Assembly: GCF_000497045.1 (NCBI RefSeq)
Contig: NW_015961981.1
Span: forward strand, 312,401 to 376,400
Direction of reading: 5' to 3'
Length of the DNA stretch: 64,000 nucleotides
Source: Kalmanozyma brasiliensis GHG001
Taxonomy: Eukaryota; Basidiomycota; Ustilaginomycetes; Ustilaginales
The notes beneath the pieces were generated by a model that was not told where the DNA came from, made no database searches, and saw nothing but the letters and a program-made list of their open reading frames with translations. The number at the start of each line of letters is the position of its first letter. The first letter of the stretch is position 1. Position numbers and translations under genes: made by a program. Shown piece after piece: positions 10,801 through 19,229 of the stretch.

Positions 10801-10950
10801 GCGGAGAGACGAAGCAGTGGCCGAAATGCCTGGCAGCGGCTGGGAGGATCGACGTTGGACGGGTGGAGGAGTGGCAGTGTCCGGACCCGGCGAGGACGGT
10901 TGAGCGTTGGAAGTGGGCAACAGGCCCTTGCGATTTGAGCCCGACGACAT
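7879..10950 (-). CDS. RMD/Sif-type DUF155 protein with C-terminal membrane segment
   Basis: This is a 1023-residue protein. Residues 1-330 are Ser/Pro/Thr-rich with an Asp/Glu run (~200-225). A short conserved block follows ('VTAFSISTSIHLGTLLGFLR', 'YDECAYAVYTKPLLPGF'), then a charged linker. The conserved DUF155 core spans ~760-955 ('ILPYGVLVMYNFSAAEE', 'KLSLAHAIAQSTKLSVFEER', 'LTGRLFKLRVDVNLTSNVLD', 'DYLEVDERVENLNERL'). One membrane helix near the C-terminus ('ITWIVIILIIVACAVAVGE') completes the Rmd1/Rmd8/Sif2/Sif3/RMND1 plan. The biochemical activity of the family is not settled. Yeast members were named for sporulation and meiotic division defects, and RMND1 supports mitochondrial translation. 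The long N-terminus and lack of a presequence favour the Rmd8/Sif2 type over the mitochondrial branch. Confidence 0.88.
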   Translation of the reverse strand: MSSGSNRKGLLPTSNAQPSSPGPDTATPPPVQRRSSQPLPGISATASSLRSRRAGSTSTGSTSSSSKQQQLHDIADNDFDDETPGDYDPGTQPSPNSRANRAKSPANLLRSALVPGSSQKTAAKPPAISTASAPKKTGLTAPLSPPATTSNRFKGTPARATRYSLPVRTEKPVRTTKTSGKHVVLPSESQLAPLPGEEDEDDDDDDDDEEDGSDEEEVTDDEDEASTPSSTVPTTPALITPAKPPAKVPVTTPRPGPTIPSTRHTAPAPVSGKLVTPASKSSQRPAASSALARAAVSSVSAAQARHAQKGKPKAATTFRNAASRAPPLRPHKSGPVYHTFERMPPTARLMTPLPRVTAFSISTSIHLGTLLGFLRREHGVKPRLYDECAYAVYTKPLLPGFGRANVRSAPEPRSASPGAESRRERELEQREEFGYIGTYFEHRQEEDEDIDQDGYIKGGEGRGSDSETRRRGDSHRGDGRGGETSAWESEAERWTSNERRNSRDRDLTDREQEEAQVANAAHQHDRNQTTDSSAHPVSSSLEDDEGMLATPLARPVAPPRKLSDSDNEAGAETRPFLLERRRGSQSSMSDVEALPPYRGASSPVGSPVDEIATDKSELAINRLDSAGARDMMLQQRAEERGETEPMAHSYRSNELSIISDVEEAANSSREDTADPGLARSGAPDGLQTLDENAASDRLGNNNDAQGTGQNAEEQVQERRTRKVKLRRRKRRYAGPNMASHNHDTSANLNTPRPILEALQSAELVILPYGVLVMYNFSAAEERSIIEDVLSSGCAREPMDEAARETEAFHFCYDPNISAPRILYDFFTFRAPNHLLKLSLAHAIAQSTKLSVFEERMQATLELTSHIPKEMASSGELKLKRREALRLTGRLFKLRVDVNLTSNVLDTPELFWSEASLKALYDAIRDYLEVDERVENLNERLAVANDLLEIIHEHIANTAMSKITWIVIILIIVACAVAVGEISARFIVGANRSGEDGFRALRAAKNAAPLLPPSSYFAIASDSL

Positions 10951-11307
10951 CTTGCCTGTCGCTGAAACTGAGCGAAGGACAAGGTGATGGTGGCGAAGGA
11001 AAGAGATGACGAGCAGGTGGCCTCTGCCATTGCTTCCTAAGGGTTACGAGTGATGACACTGCTCAAGTGCGTGATCTTGGCTTGTGCATGCCGGAAAAAG
11101 TTGTGATTTCAGAAAGGCGATTTGTGTGGTAGGTCACCGTGCACACACTTTTTTCCTACGCCCACTCCACTTGTGATGCTGAGCATCTTCTTGACTTCTC
11201 TCCTGTCACTCTGACTTGTCATCATCCATCTCGATCCATCGGCAGGCCCGAGGCATCACAAGCGGTGAATCCCTTCCGTCGGCCAGTCCGATCGCCGCGG
11301 GATAGCG
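10951..11307. promoter_or_regulatory. Divergent upstream region, DUF155 gene / RGG protein
   Basis: These 357 bases lie between two divergent ATGs. The stretch near 11140-11250 is CT/CA-rich, typical of fungal 5' leaders. No recognised motif or extra gene. Confidence 0.35.
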
Positions 11308-11724
11308 ATGAACTCGGAGGGTTTCGGGAGCAGAGGTCGACCGGCGCACGCGCCTCGAGGGCACCGTCCATATCGTGGAGGCGGCAGCGGCGGTGGACGT
11401 GGCCGAGGCGGGGCTCGCGGAGGTCATAGAGGCCGTGGCGGTCATCCTGGTGCGCGAAGAGGAGGCGGTCCTGCTGGAGTAGCAGCTTCGATAGGTGACC
11501 CGGCACTCGATCCTCAACTCGCACCGAGACCGCCTCATCCTGGATTCTTCCACACATCTTTCCTCGAGAACCCTTGGCACGACCTCGAGGAGAAGCTGGG
11601 CATCCCGCATATCAAAGCGGTGGTACCTCCTCAACCACAATCATCGGAGCAGAACAAGATCGAAAGCGGAGAGCCTGTCGAGCAGGCTCCAGCTTTGTCT
11701 CAACAAAATGGCGCGGCCACCTGA
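11308..11724 (+). CDS. Small RGG-box protein, function unknown
   Basis: This 138-residue protein has an Arg/Gly-rich first half (residues ~8-58, repeated RGG, GGRG, RGG) of the kind that binds RNA and is methylated by arginine methyltransferases. A compact block follows, 'HPGFFHTSFLENPWHDLEEK', then a polar tail. The aromatic/Pro/Trp block looks like a short linear interaction motif and is the part most likely to be conserved. I do not recognise the family. The gene is real on balance: first ATG, uninterrupted frame, biased composition unlike random sequence, and a tight convergent fit (107 bases) with lanosterol synthase. A role in RNA binding is inference from the RGG box only. Confidence 0.7.
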   Translation: MNSEGFGSRGRPAHAPRGHRPYRGGGSGGGRGRGGARGGHRGRGGHPGARRGGGPAGVAASIGDPALDPQLAPRPPHPGFFHTSFLENPWHDLEEKLGIPHIKAVVPPQPQSSEQNKIESGEPVEQAPALSQQNGAAT

Positions 11725-11831
11725 TCTCGAGCATCACCCGAACCAACCACCTCAATCCTCGTGCATCACACAAAGAAGGCAAGGTGACATCGAAACTGGC
11801 ATTGAACTGGTGATTCATCTACCTTACCACT

Positions 11832-13982
11832 CTAGGACTTCCAATCGAGCTCGCGCGCAGCCTTGCCCAACGCCCAAATCGTAAAGCTGAACTTGTAGTT
11901 CGGATACGAGATGGCGCAATTCCTGTTGAAGATGCCCTCGATCTGTTCCTGCTTCCACGAGCCATCCTCGAGCTGACGGTCCATGATCACCTTGACCGCC
12001 TTCTTGATGCGGTCCTTCTTTGGGTATTTGGCGTGGAGCAGGGTGATGACGACCCACGCCGTTTGTACGACCTGCGACTTTTCGGCGTGCGTGTACTCTC
12101 CGAGCTCGCACGACTTGTACGTCTCGCCCCAGCCGCCGTCGTCCATCTGTTTGCTCTCCAAGAAATCGCATGCGCTTCGGATCGCCTCGCTATTGTCGTA
12201 CGTGTGACCCGCCAGCATCAAACTCTCGACCGCAAACATGGTCGCGTAGGTGAAGCAGATGGCCCACGAGCCGAACCAGCTTCCGTCCAGCCTCTGCGCG
12301 TTGAGGATGTATCCCACCGCGCTGTCGACACACTTCTTGATGTCCGCCTTGCGGTAGTCGTCGATCTTGGTGAACTTGAGCAGCGCCGTGACGACCGAGG
12401 TGGTGCATTCCGGGTAGGCGTACTCGATCATAATGTCGCCAAAGACCTCGGCGGGGTTGATGAGCTCGAGCAGCGCCGGGCCGTTGATGGTCTCGTACGA
12501 CGCAAAGCCGCCGCCCGGGTTCTGCATGGTGAGCAGGAGGTCGATCGAATCGTGCATGCGTTCGCGTGAGACCTGCTTCTTGAGGTAGGGCACGTTTTCT
12601 TGCAGCATAATGACCGCTTTGAGCCCTTCACCAGTGCAGTCGGAGACCACGTAGCCTTGCTCCTTGGTCGAGAAGGGCCATGCGCCCTTGGTGGCGAAGC
12701 GGTAGCAGCTCTTGAAATGCTGCGGGTTGTCGCGGATCTGACACTCGTCCAGCCAGTCAAGCAGCTTTTGCGTCAGTTGTTTGTTCTCAGCTGATGCAGC
12801 AAGTCCAGAGTCGACCATAGCCTGCGCGATGAACGACGTGTCCCACAACTGACTGCCGTTGGTGCCGGTCATCATCATGCCCTCGGCTCCGACCCACATA
12901 AAGTCCTTGAGCTTCTCACGGTGCATTCGCATCGCATGGCTGTCGTGCCCCTCGACGTCCCACCGCGCAATGTAATTGAGCATCTTGTTGACGGGCCCAA
13001 GGCATTGATACGAGGTGTTCTCGTCCTCGAGCACTAGCAGCTCGTACGCCTTCTTGATGCCTGCTTTGCGCAGAGGAGGGATGTGGCAGTTGTCATACGC
13101 GCCAACGAGAGCCATGAGTGTCTTGAGCGTCTTGGTGTGTGGATAGAAGGTGTCGACGGCGGCGACGTTGCCTCTCTGTGCCGGCCAGTTGATAGACTCG
13201 TAGGGCTGCACGTAGAGCTCCTCTCGTAACGAGGCAATGAGCGGATCCATCTCGGCCTTGAACTTGCGTCCCCACAGATATCCCATGGGAATATAGACCA
13301 TGCGGGTGTGGATCCACCATCTCCATGGGTGGATGGGCAGCCAGTCGGGCAGCAGCCACAACTCGGGCGGGATTGGGTTCATTCCTTCCCATTCGTAGCA
13401 GTTGAGAATCGCGAGCCAGAGTTTGCCCCATGATGGGATGCCTGCCGCGCCGCCGAGCTTGTGCAGTGTGCCGCGTGCCTTGACCATCATTGGATGATCA
13501 GCGGGCACACCGATGAGACGCAGGACAGTGTAGTTGAGCGCCGTACCGAAGACGGTCGAGCAGCCTTCAATATGAATGCCCCAGCCGCCATCTTCCTTGT
13601 CGGCACGGTTCCACAGATAGCGCGCAACCTCGATCTTCCACTCTTCTGGGATGGGCGTCTTTGTGACGTACATGCCAATGATGATGCCGGGCAGAAGAAA
13701 CATGGGTCCGCCATATTCGCCCGCCCAGTGGCCGTCGGAGGACTGAAGATGGCGGTAGAAGGAGAGGCCGTTCTTGGCAGCGTCGAGTGGTGTCTTTGCT
13801 TTGGGTAGCTTAGGGAGGTCGGTTGCGAGACCGAGCCAGTATTTGTCTTCGACAGTCTGAGGCCATGCTTTGCACTCCGCGTCATCGCGAAGGTAGTGCC
13901 ACACGTGTCGACCGCCGTCCGAGACTCGCAGTCGCCATCGTGAGGGATCTGTCTGACCGAGGGGAGGCTCCTTCGAGACCAT
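11832..13982 (-). CDS. ERG7: Lanosterol synthase (oxidosqualene cyclase)
   Basis: This 716-residue protein, about the family length (yeast 731), cyclises 2,3-oxidosqualene to lanosterol, the first cyclic step of ergosterol synthesis, on ER or lipid-droplet membranes. QW-type repeats are visible: '[16 protein letters not shown]', '[12 protein letters not shown]', '[10 protein letters not shown]', '[19 protein letters not shown]' and '[14 protein letters not shown]'. The initiating acid lies in '[12 protein letters not shown]' at Asp448. Animal and yeast enzymes I recall have DCTAE, so the Gly at 451 is a substitution beside the catalytic motif. No signal peptide or intron is seen. The start at 13982 (MVSKEPPLG) is the first ATG. 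It is divergent from the Kish gene. Confidence 0.96.
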   Translation of the reverse strand: MVSKEPPLGQTDPSRWRLRVSDGGRHVWHYLRDDAECKAWPQTVEDKYWLGLATDLPKLPKAKTPLDAAKNGLSFYRHLQSSDGHWAGEYGGPMFLLPGIIIGMYVTKTPIPEEWKIEVARYLWNRADKEDGGWGIHIEGCSTVFGTALNYTVLRLIGVPADHPMMVKARGTLHKLGGAAGIPSWGKLWLAILNCYEWEGMNPIPPELWLLPDWLPIHPWRWWIHTRMVYIPMGYLWGRKFKAEMDPLIASLREELYVQPYESINWPAQRGNVAAVDTFYPHTKTLKTLMALVGAYDNCHIPPLRKAGIKKAYELLVLEDENTSYQCLGPVNKMLNYIARWDVEGHDSHAMRMHREKLKDFMWVGAEGMMMTGTNGSQLWDTSFIAQAMVDSGLAASAENKQLTQKLLDWLDECQIRDNPQHFKSCYRFATKGAWPFSTKEQGYVVSDCTGEGLKAVIMLQENVPYLKKQVSRERMHDSIDLLLTMQNPGGGFASYETINGPALLELINPAEVFGDIMIEYAYPECTTSVVTALLKFTKIDDYRKADIKKCVDSAVGYILNAQRLDGSWFGSWAICFTYATMFAVESLMLAGHTYDNSEAIRSACDFLESKQMDDGGWGETYKSCELGEYTHAEKSQVVQTAWVVITLLHAKYPKKDRIKKAVKVIMDRQLEDGSWKQEQIEGIFNRNCAISYPNYKFSFTIWALGKAARELDWKS

Positions 13983-14528
13983 GTTGGGCGATGGAGGAAG
14001 GTATTAGGGACGTGCTGAACGAATGGGGCGTGCCCGCGCCGCCTTTTGTATGTGAGAGGTTGTGGTGCGAGACCAAAGCAGGGGAAGGTGTTGGCAGGCT
14101 CGGAGAACAAGTTCTGAATCTATCGAGTGTGCGAGCTGTGTTCGAAAGCGGGCTGCTGGTCTCTAATAGCAACGATGCGAAGATCAAGAAGGTCGTATGA
14201 TTCTGTCGAGAAGAAGCGTGTGGGGTTCAAAGTGTCACTTTTTCACGGCGTGTTGGGCGTGGCTGTAGCGCCAAATGCAAAAAGTGTTAGTTTTCGCAAG
14301 CTGCAGCTCGAGCTGTCGAAAAAAGGACCCAACGCACAGACGACCCTGTCGTACTTCTCTTCTTCCACATCATCGCCTCCGACTCGCATCGTATCGAACC
14401 TCTCTTCGCAAGCTATCAAGATTCACGTAGCGAATCAGCACCTAGCAAGCAGTCATAAGGATCCGCTCATCTTCCAAGCCCACCACTCTCATAGCATCGC
14501 CTGCCTAGGCTCATAGCGAGTGCACGAG
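13983..14528. promoter_or_regulatory. Divergent upstream region, ERG7 / Kish
   Basis: 546 bases between divergent starts. Short open frames on both strands here lack recognisable content. I saw no sterol-regulatory element that I would defend. Confidence 0.35.
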
Positions 14529-14984
14529 ATGTCGGCGCTCTTCAACTTCCACTCATTACTGAGAGTGGTGCTGCTCATCATCTGCACCTGCACATACGTT
14601 CGCGCTACCGCACCTGCGCTGATCGACCGCAATAAGGAGGGGTGAGTTCACAAGAGCAAGAGGATCAGCACAGCGCCCCTTTGATCATTGCCATGCTGAC
14701 GTTCTGTTTCGCTTCTTGTCTTGCTACTATATTGTCTTGCATCGCACAGATTCCTAGGCGTCTTCTTCAAGTCAGCACGAGTCGGTACGTACCCACTCCG
14801 ACTACTCGGTTTGAGCCTGACGGGCGACACAGCTGACAGCCAACTCTTTGCCTACGTCTCTTTCCTCTGCACGCTGTCCATTGGTCGACCGCTATCTCGA
14901 ACCTCCGCTCCCCTCACAGGCGAGCGTCTGAGCCCTTATGTCTCGCTAGCGTGCCTCATCATGGCCGTCTACGAGGTTGTATGA
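14529..14984 (+). CDS. Kish/TMEM167-type Golgi membrane protein (three exons)
   Basis: Three exons, 14529-14641, 14750-14784 and 14920-14984, encode a 70-residue protein that aligns along its whole length with Kish-A/TMEM167A (72 residues): '[20 protein letters not shown]', '[20 protein letters not shown]' and '[20 protein letters not shown]'. The introns are 14642-14749 (GTGAGT...CAG) and 14785-14919 (GTACGT...CAG), both splitting a Gly codon. The middle exon is only 35 bases. The protein has two hydrophobic segments (residues ~8-26 and ~52-68). Kish proteins act in the early secretory pathway and constitutive secretion. No single open frame covers the gene, so it is easy to miss. It is convergent with the glutathione transferase gene. 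Confidence 0.92.
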
Positions 14985-15165
14985 CCCCCGCATTTGTCTC
15001 ACCATTCCCGCAATACCAGCATCTGCACACAAAATCCTCAGCACCGCGACACCATCCGACCTGCATCCGTTCGAATCATTCTGGATTGATTGCACGAGCA
15101 CATTCCTGCAAGACAGACAGATCGAGCAGTCATCTCCTGAGGGTACACTCTTTGGCATCGACCCC

Positions 15166-15957
15166 TCAAGCCTTGCTCTCACGATCCTTCTTCATGCCGT
15201 CCTGGATCCACTTTCCGGCGAGCGCCGCCTTCTCCTGCGCCTCCTTGTCGTGTTTCTCGAAAAAGTCGGGGCTTCTCATCTTTTCGACCCAGTCCGTTGT
15301 ACCGTTGGGCACCTTCATGCCTTCCCTTACGGCCTCTCGGGCCCAGTTGCGGTCGATGTAGTCCCGCACACTTTGGGGGACATCGTCGTCCTTCAGCCCG
15401 GCCCACTTGTAGTACTGGAGCCAGGGGTAGGCGTTGATGTCTGCGATGCTGTACTTGTCGCCTACGAGCCAGTCGTGGTTCTTCAGGCGGGTATCGAGGG
15501 CTTGGTAGAGACGTTTGGTCTCGGTGATGTATCGAGTCTTTCCATAGGGAATGTCCTCGGGGGCATATCTATAGAAGTGGTTTGCCTGACCCTGCATTGG
15601 TCCTACGCCTCCGTGGATGAAGAAGATCCAGCTGAGCACCTCACTCCTCTTGTCGACGCCATCCCCTTCGTCGGACCAGGAGAAGACGTGTTTGGGATCG
15701 TAATGCTTCTCGAGGTAGAGGATGATGGCGGCGGTCTCGAAGACGCAGTGGTCGTTCCGGTTGGGGTCCTTGAGCGCGGGAATGCGGCCGTTGGGGTTGA
15801 TCGCAAGGAACCAGTCCTCCTTCTGCTCGTTCTTGCCCAGCGAAATGGATTGGTAGTCCACCTGGAACTCCGGATAGATCGCCTTGAGTTCTTCGGTAAA
15901 GTTGGACACTTTTTGGCCGTTGGGCGTGCCCGCCGTGTAGAGGATGACTGGCTTCAT
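15166..15957 (-). CDS. Ure2p-like glutathione S-transferase
   Basis: The ATG at 15957 (MKPVILYTAG) gives 263 residues. The N-terminal thioredoxin-like domain carries 'YTAGTPNGQKVSNFTEELK', the Ure2p/YfcG-type 'TPNG' active loop, and 'NPNGRIPALKDPN' and 'VFETAAIILYLEKHY', the glutathione-binding cis-Pro and Glu/Thr(Ser) positions. The helical C-terminal domain has 'DWLVGDKYSIADINAYPWL'. The protein is cytosolic, since no targeting signal is visible. It probably catalyses glutathione conjugation or disulfide reduction. Substrates cannot be told from sequence. The longer open frame upstream of 15957 is His/Ser-rich and would add a presequence-like extension not found in this family. Confidence 0.93.
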   Translation of the reverse strand: MKPVILYTAGTPNGQKVSNFTEELKAIYPEFQVDYQSISLGKNEQKEDWFLAINPNGRIPALKDPNRNDHCVFETAAIILYLEKHYDPKHVFSWSDEGDGVDKRSEVLSWIFFIHGGVGPMQGQANHFYRYAPEDIPYGKTRYITETKRLYQALDTRLKNHDWLVGDKYSIADINAYPWLQYYKWAGLKDDDVPQSVRDYIDRNWAREAVREGMKVPNGTTDWVEKMRSPDFFEKHDKEAQEKAALAGKWIQDGMKKDRESKA

Positions 15958-16326
15958 GGCTGTAGTTTGGGATTGGTCGTCGGCGAAGAGGTGGTTCGGA
16001 TGATGATGGTGGTGAGACGGGAGGAAGGAGAGGACGGTTGATGAGCTTACGACACAGCTTGTCGAGGACCGGCTATACAATGCCCGCCGACTCAATTTCG
16101 GGGATAGCAGCCCAGCCCCACCGCCCGCGTGTGTCACCCTCTCCACCCTGTTCAGCACGCAACTTGACCGCAGGGTGGAGGCGCGAGCTGTCGTCATGGC
16201 CCGTGCCGTTCGGCTTTTTTTGTTTCTGGTTCAAGATCTCCACTCACTTTTCTCATTCTCGAGGCTCACAGAGCTGTCCTTTCACCCAAGTTGAACACTT
16301 TGATCTACGAGGAGGGTATATTGAGT
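15958..16326. promoter_or_regulatory. Upstream region of the GST gene
   Basis: 369 bases between the GST start and the SUA5 stop on the same strand. The frame is partly open on both strands but shows no domain. It presumably carries the GST promoter and SUA5 terminator. Confidence 0.35.
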
Positions 16327-17985
16327 CTAGCAATCGAGCACGACCGTCTCAGACGCGGCCTTCTTCAGCCTGTTCATCACGGCCAGACCCACCCCGGCGT
16401 CATCAAGGGCCTCGACAAAGATGAGCTCGCACTGGGTGGCTCCGCCGTGGAGCGGGCCTTCGTCGAGCGTGCGAAGGCCGTCGAACATGCGTTGTGCGTA
16501 GATCGAGGCTTGCGCGCTTGGCCCGAGGTCGAAGGGGTGGACGAGCACGTTGGGGAGGCCGGACAGTGTGAGCGGGGCGAGAAGATGTGGGTGGATGGTG
16601 TCGGTGGGCGAGGAGATGGAGGTGGATGAGGAGCGGATGAGACGGGCGAGGTCCGAGTCGGAGGACATCATGAGGCCGACGTGTCGTATCGAGTCGTTGG
16701 AAGCAGAGTTGGCAAGGTGATTGGGAATCTGATCGCGTACGATGTTGGCAAATGTCTGCGGTGCTGTTGGTGCTGCGGTATCGCCATTGATGAGCGAATG
16801 TACGACCTTGGCCGCAGTCGAAGCCTCTTCCAAGACTGATGCCGTCGCGCCCACATTGCTACTGTTGGAAGCCTCTACAGCCCTCGCAAACAGCTGAGCA
16901 GGCAGCAGCATAACGACACGAGCTGTAGGGCTGTAGTGTCTGTACTTCATGCCAGGCGTGGTCGGATTGCTCTCCTGTTCCGCACTGCGTTCCATGTCCT
17001 TTCCGTAGACTCTGAGCTTGACTTTGCCGGTCAATCCCGCCGTGTCCAGCACATCGGCGATTTGCTCGATAGTGACTCCGCCTGGTCGGAGCACTCGGAT
17101 CTCATGCTCTGCCGTGATGCCATCGATCACGGTGCTCTCGACGCCGACCTGGCACGCGCCTCCATCGAGGATGTACTTGAGCCTGCCCCGCGGCTCGTCG
17201 TTGGAGCTCGAGTTGGAGTCGGCATCGAGCTGTCCACCAAGGTCACGCATCACATGAGCCGCTGTTGTCGGTGAGGGTCTTCCCGACGCATTTGCACTGG
17301 GACCGGCCATTGGCAGACCGGCTGTCGCGATCAGCGCCCTTGCTATTGGATGTGATGGCATCCTCACTGCTACACTTGGATGACCGCATGTCACCACCTT
17401 TGGCACCGCCGGCTTGTCAGCTGCGACGGGGAACAGCAGCGTCAATGCACCTGGCCAAAACGCCTTGATGAGCTGGTGGTACGCCTCGCTCATCGTGTAT
17501 GCCTCTGGCAGGAGCGTGTCGAGCATCTCAAGATCCGAGACATGCACAATGAGCGGGTTGTCGGCGGGTCGCTTTTTGGCGGCGTAGATCTTGGCGGCGG
17601 CGGCTTGCGAAAGAGCGTTGGCGCCAAGACCGTAGACGGTCTCGGAGGGGAAAGAGACAAGCTGACCGGACCGAAGGTGTGCAGCAGCTACATCGAGGCT
17701 GTTGCGTGTGACGGGAGACGGGATGACGGGTCTGGCTCTCGAGAATGGTTCGGCGTTGGCGGCGTAGCGTGATGGACCCGCTTCCTGAAAGGTGACAGTG
17801 GAATGTGCTTCGCATGGAAGAAGTTGGGTGCGAAAGGTGCGATCAGGATAGCCCAGCTCTGCGCTCGTATCGGCGGATGACATGGCGGCTAGTGTTTGAA
17901 GGGATGGAAACCGAGTGGCCGAGGTGCGTGTGTGATGTAGCGATGTTCGAAGAAGGCTGCTGAGAGACGATGCAGCGCCTCGCAT
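16327..17985 (-). CDS. SUA5: Threonylcarbamoyl-AMP synthase, YrdC-Sua5 type
   Basis: From the ATG at 17985 the protein has 552 residues. The YrdC domain spans roughly residues 90-330: 'GQLVSFPSETVYGLGANALS', 'KIYAAKKRPADNPLIVHV', 'FWPGALTLLF', 'VAVRMPSHPIARAL' and 'GLPMAGPSANASGRPSPT'. The Sua5 C-terminal domain follows from ~370 ('GMKYRHYSPTARVVMLLP'). The enzyme makes threonylcarbamoyl-AMP from Thr, bicarbonate and ATP for the t6A modification of ANN-decoding tRNAs. The N-terminus 'MRGAASSLSSLLRTSLHHTR' is Arg/Ser-rich without acids, like a mitochondrial presequence. A second ATG at 17883 (MSSADTS) sits in a stronger context and removes it. Both products may be made. Confidence 0.94.
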   Translation of the reverse strand: MRGAASSLSSLLRTSLHHTRTSATRFPSLQTLAAMSSADTSAELGYPDRTFRTQLLPCEAHSTVTFQEAGPSRYAANAEPFSRARPVIPSPVTRNSLDVAAAHLRSGQLVSFPSETVYGLGANALSQAAAAKIYAAKKRPADNPLIVHVSDLEMLDTLLPEAYTMSEAYHQLIKAFWPGALTLLFPVAADKPAVPKVVTCGHPSVAVRMPSHPIARALIATAGLPMAGPSANASGRPSPTTAAHVMRDLGGQLDADSNSSSNDEPRGRLKYILDGGACQVGVESTVIDGITAEHEIRVLRPGGVTIEQIADVLDTAGLTGKVKLRVYGKDMERSAEQESNPTTPGMKYRHYSPTARVVMLLPAQLFARAVEASNSSNVGATASVLEEASTAAKVVHSLINGDTAAPTAPQTFANIVRDQIPNHLANSASNDSIRHVGLMMSSDSDLARLIRSSSTSISSPTDTIHPHLLAPLTLSGLPNVLVHPFDLGPSAQASIYAQRMFDGLRTLDEGPLHGGATQCELIFVEALDDAGVGLAVMNRLKKAASETVVLDC

Positions 17986-19229
17986 CAACGGTAAGCGCCT
18001 CGGTAGCGTCGTGTGATGCTCTTCCTGATCGTTTCGCTGCTGAGACTAGGAGAGACGAGCAGATCGAAGGTGACAATCGAGGAGCAAAGGTGAGTGCACA
18101 CCCTTCATGTCGAACGAGGACAAGCTTCTCAAAGATGTGGAGCTGCAGCGGCCAAAAAAAAGTTCGAAGGTTTGAGTCTAATCTTGGTTTGATCGGGGCG
18201 AGCCCAGCTGCCCGATCCGGCTCGGATCTGAACATCACCTTGCTCCTCGTCCTGGTACGATTGCCTGCATCTGTCGACTCGCTGTGGTACACTGATGTGG
18301 TCGCCATAGACCGACGTCACCGAAGCATTGCGCATGACTATGGAGCGTCGGCAGTCGGCGTGACATTCTATCGTGTACGACGCGCGTGGGGGCTTTGTAT
18401 CCACGCACTTGTCCAGCAGCCCAGTTTGTTGGTTGAATCATGCACGCCAGATGCAGCTGCGCTTGGAAGTGTTCCCGAATGCCATTGTTCTTTCCTGCGA
18501 GTCGGTGCGGGCTGCACAGCTGACCGAAGAGGAGGAGATCGGCATTCCGCGGTCCTGCAGATGGTTGTGCAGATGCTTGCTGTCGGTGCCACGTTTTTTT
18601 TTGGAGCGAGAAGGGAGCGCTGTGTAACACTCGGCAAGAGCCACACTCGGCCCGAGAGCCTTGGCTTTTCATGCAAAGCGAGAACCAGAAACGCGTCTCG
18701 CTGGCTATTGTCGTTCCCTGCGCCTCGGGTCGGCTTCTCAAAACACACGCCTCCCGCCGGTCAATGGCGCTGGCTGCTTTCGACCATGGATGTGCCGCGA
18801 GAGCGGAAGAGGGTGTGTCACACCAGCGCGTTGATCCGAGGTGTGCGAGGCTGTGGCAGCGGAATGGTCCGACCAAAGGAACGTGATTCGGAGCGGCCGA
18901 CGAGAGCGGCCATCCCGAGGGCTTCCATTGTGCCAACGGGTCGGCGCTCTCCTACTTCCATCTCCGCCACCGCGAAACCACAGCTTGTCACGGAGACCCG
19001 TGTCCCTTCCTTGCCAAGTCCTTCACCTTTCTTTCCCACAGCCAACGCCAAAGTTACTCATTATCCCACCCTCACTCTCATCCCACCATCATCACGACGC
19101 ACCTCTCTGCGCACTACTATCAGCATCCCTCTTCACCTCACCATCACTTCGCTCAGTGACCTCATATACCACCGTTCCTGGCGCAGTGCCTCTCACTTAA
19201 ACATCACCCTTCGCAATCCTACCCTCATC
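17986..19229. promoter_or_regulatory. Upstream region between SUA5 and a membrane protein; one frame stop-free throughout
   Basis: About 1.24 kb between divergent genes. The plus-strand frame that continues into the membrane-protein gene has no stop from 17970 onward, some 420 codons, but the conceptual protein is Cys/Arg/Trp-rich and matches nothing I know. A8 and T10 tracts lie near 18154 and 18593. The last ~200 bases are CT/CA-rich like a leader. Confidence 0.4.

Noticed and set aside
14977..16041. 354-codon plus-strand frame opposite the GST gene
   Set aside because: It spans the GST gene antisense and begins inside the Kish stop region. No recognisable domain.
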